NCBI GenBank assembly: GCA_009760855.2 | Contig: WPIO01000004.1 | Span: 3,720,001-3,782,000, forward strand | DNA length: 62,000 nt | DNA from: Cristatella mucedo | Taxonomy: Eukaryota; Bryozoa; Phylactolaemata; Cristatellidae | Reading direction: 5' to 3' | Shown here: one piece after another, positions 56,336-62,000 of the stretch | Numbering within the stretch: the first letter of the stretch is position 1 | How the letters are laid out: the number at the start of each line of letters is the position of its first letter | Translations under genes and position numbers: made by a program | The notes under the pieces: model-generated | Told to the model about the DNA's origin: nothing | The model's database searches: none | Seen by the model: only the letters and a program-made list of their open reading frames with translations

Positions 56336-56460
56336 AACGACCAAGGTTAAGCTTCTCACCTTTACGATAGAGGTCGTGGGCTCGAGCCCTGCACCATATG
56401 TGAAGTGACTGGAAAGAGATTCAGTTCTCTTTGGGAACTGTACAAATAATTATAAATTTT
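56336..56460 (+). mobile_element. SINE-1, 3' part (continuation of 54886-54925)
   Basis: aacgaccaaggttaagcttc, B box gtcgtgggctcgagccctgc, tail tgtgaagtgactggaaagag and gttctctttgggaactgtac. Its start repeats the bases that end the 5' part, consistent with target-site duplication. Confidence 0.78.
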
Positions 56461-57671
56461 TTTTATTTGTTTGTCTTTTGGAAGGTACCATGAACAGTTA
56501 TTTAATTATTCGATTTGTATTTATGGATTTTGGATTAGTGGACAGTCTTCTCTGTATTTTCTCGACATTTCCACTTAACCTTTGTATAGCACATCAATTC
56601 AACCATAGCAAAGCCGGTTGAGTTCATCTTGCCAAGCACTGGAACTGCAACCGATCCCAGTAAGCAGAATGCATAACATTGTGGTGGGGCTGGCAGTGAA
56701 AAAGGACCGGTGGTTAGCAGTCACACATTGGGACAGGATGTTGCTACAATGATAGCAGCAGCCTAGAGCTACCACTGAGGGTCGTCGCTGAGCCATCCAA
56801 AAGGGCAGCGACAGATAATGATGTCCTCCAGTCGGCTGTGAGCTGCATCCAGCTATTGTACTGTAAGTACATGTAGCCAGCCGTATACTATGTCTGGGGG
56901 GAGACACAGACTGGCACGGCCGGTCAAGCTTGATGGTGGCCCCTGAACCTGCAGATCCAACTGCATAGCCATGTTCCACGACGGCCAGTTGATGAAAGAA
57001 CTCGAAAGCTTTTGTGCGCCAGCCAAAGAATAAAGCTTGGAGGCGGCTGCTACTGCACCTAAAGTGCTAAAGTCATATGAAGCTTATGCTGGCAAGTTAC
57101 TGGTTCAGCCACAGCCGAGAAGAGATTGGCAAAGGCTGATTGGCCAGGGAGGAGGAGCCAGCAGGAGCAGCTAGCCGGGATGGATGAGAAAGCAGACGAC
57201 CTCTGCTACAGTGACAGGATGTCAAATGGGATGAGGGGGCTATTTACTGCATTCCATTCTTGCTTCTATCGTTGTGGCACTGCTTAGGGAGTCGATTGAG
57301 TGCCAATGCCCAGCTGAACTCATGCTTGCATTCGGACATGCTCAGCCTGTCACAGCTCAGCCTGTCACCCCCGTCCGACTTGTAACTGCAGCCTCTGCCA
57401 CGGCCTGTCTCGGTTCTGCTCTGCTGTTCATCTATCATTCGTGAGCAGCCACCAATGCCTCAGAAACCTATGGCACCAAGCAGAGCTTCATATGTGCTGC
57501 AGCATCAACTGGCTTTTCAAGTTTTTTATGGTGATGGCCACTGCTGCCACTTCTACTCACTGTGAGATGTATACTGAGGCACAAATGTTCTCACCAAACT
57601 GTGGGTTTATCTATACTTTTGCCATGCTCTTGTCCTTAAAAAAAGTGAAGCTAGGCAGGTAGAATTGATGA

Positions 57672-57673
<2 letters not shown>
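56461..57673. other. Intergenic, no gene recognised
   Basis: A minus-strand 127-codon frame at 56599-56979 and other short frames occur. They are Cys/Ser/Gly-rich without family resemblance, splice support or neighbouring exons. Could hold part of the SLC25A19 5' UTR or an unknown repeat. Confidence 0.4.

Positions 57674-57765
<92 letters not shown>
57674..57765. repeat. (GA)n microsatellite, about 92 bp
   Basis: Uninterrupted purine-strand GA run upstream of SLC25A19. Ser-Leu frames on the other strand are artefacts of it. Confidence 0.97.
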
Positions 57766-57768
<3 letters not shown>

Positions 57769-58051
57769 TAGGGGAGAGAAAGACACAGAGGCAGAGAGGG
57801 GAAAACGTATGCATGCTTAATAAGCTCAAGTACTTGAGTGAGTCGTACGCCTAATTGAAATAATGAAAAAGTAGACATGGATTGGGCACACATTGACAAG
57901 TAGGGCAGCAGCTGAGCTGGTTAGAAACACAACTTAATGCTGAGAAGTCGGGCATTCCCATGTATCGGACCCACAGTATATAGTATATATATTGCGGATA
58001 TATACACAGTATATATACCTCTGTTTCCAAAAAAAGTTTATTTGAGATACT

Positions 58052-58055
<4 letters not shown>

Positions 58056-58095
<40 letters not shown>
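58056..58095. repeat. (GT)n microsatellite, 40 bp
   Basis: Uninterrupted GT run about 200 bp upstream of the SLC25A19 start. Confidence 0.95.
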
Positions 58096-58098
<3 letters not shown>

Positions 58099-58294
58099 AC
58101 TTCGTGAGCTCGTGCGAATGCATCTGAATGTAGTTGAGCTAGTTGCAGCTTGGCTGGCTGATCTCATGACCCTTTCACCTCACTGTCAAAGATACCTACC
58201 GTGCTTAGTGATCGTCTAAAATTGTGAGAGCTGGACGAGGCTTTTGCCGAAGGCGTACCTTGGTTTCAGTCTCCTGTTGGTTTTTATTGACCAG

Positions 58295-61527
<3,233 letters not shown>

Positions 61528-62000
61528 GTGAGCGGTGGTGGCTGCCTGCTTTGCCTAGTTACACTGAGCCCGTTCGGTAGGTGACGCTGCCCATTGTACT
61601 GGGCTTGGCCATTCGCTTGCCACACCATCTGATCTTGTTCTGTGCAGTATGAAGACCCAGCATTATCTGCTGGTTGTCCTAGCATACGTTTTTGGTTGTT
61701 GTCGGAGTCAACTAGTACTAATCGCAGCATAAAGAGTCCTCTTTGTGTTAATAAGTTTGTGATGCTAATGCTTTATTAATGTTAGGAGTATTTAAAAAAA
61801 TAGTGATTTTGTTTATTCAAACTGTGAGACAGCAACCCTAGGGCTCATTCGTAACAACTGAACGCTGTGGACAATGCAAGTTTTGTACTTTAAATATAGA
61901 GTAAAGACAGGTTTTTTGGCATATTGGATAAGCATTTAGACGTTTGTCCCTATGGGGCAAGTGGGCTTGGGGGATGTGCACCAGTTTTCGTTAGTATACC
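61528..62000. other. SLC25A19 intron 2, incomplete
   Basis: No exon seen before the window ends. The next coding exon must lie to the right. Confidence 0.55.

Noticed and set aside
57611-57829. Ser-Leu-rich minus-strand frame
   Set aside because: Produced by the (GA)n repeat.

Overview
The window is nuclear DNA of an animal. Protein-coding sequence is split into short exons with GT-AG introns. Intergenic and intronic DNA is full of truncated non-LTR retrotransposons, tRNA-derived SINEs and microsatellites, and there is no operon structure. The proteins are clear metazoan orthologues, so this is probably an invertebrate. Exon sequence and repeat content would fit a chelicerate such as a tick, but several other invertebrate lineages are equally possible.

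Three real genes are visible. (1) A nodal modulator (NOMO) gene on the minus strand. Ten exons between 833 and 7606 cover the N-terminal third of the protein. It runs off the left edge towards its 3' end. One short internal exon and the exon(s) encoding the N-terminus were not found with confidence. (2) A complete eIF3b (translation initiation factor 3 subunit B) gene on the minus strand, 24941-51635. Its 18 coding exons have consistent splice phases and add up to 2115 bp (704 residues plus stop). (3) The first two coding exons of the mitochondrial thiamine pyrophosphate carrier (SLC25A19) on the plus strand, 58295-61527. It continues past the right edge and lies divergent to eIF3b. The three genes act in unrelated cell processes: ER membrane protein biogenesis, translation initiation and mitochondrial cofactor import.

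The rest is mobile-element territory. Family 'LINE-A' is an L2/CR1-like non-LTR element whose 3' end is followed by (ATT)n. It is present in about 25 truncated pieces on both strands; the longest is at 54926-56335. Family 'LINE-B' is a second, related RT element, longest at 8016-9413. Two tRNA-headed SINE families (SINE-1 and SINE-2) are scattered in at least eight and seven copies. The 3' tail of SINE-1 resembles the 3' end of LINE-A, which points to a SINE/LINE partnership. A degenerate LTR-retrotransposon-like gag region lies at about 18650-20150.

The most unusual structures are: an inverted, same-length copy of eIF3b exon 8 with intact splice sites inside intron 5 of the same gene; a LINE-A copy inserted into a SINE-1 with a visible short target-site duplication; a 31-bp perfect-arm palindrome with hAT-like ends; and a roughly 700-bp fold-back element.
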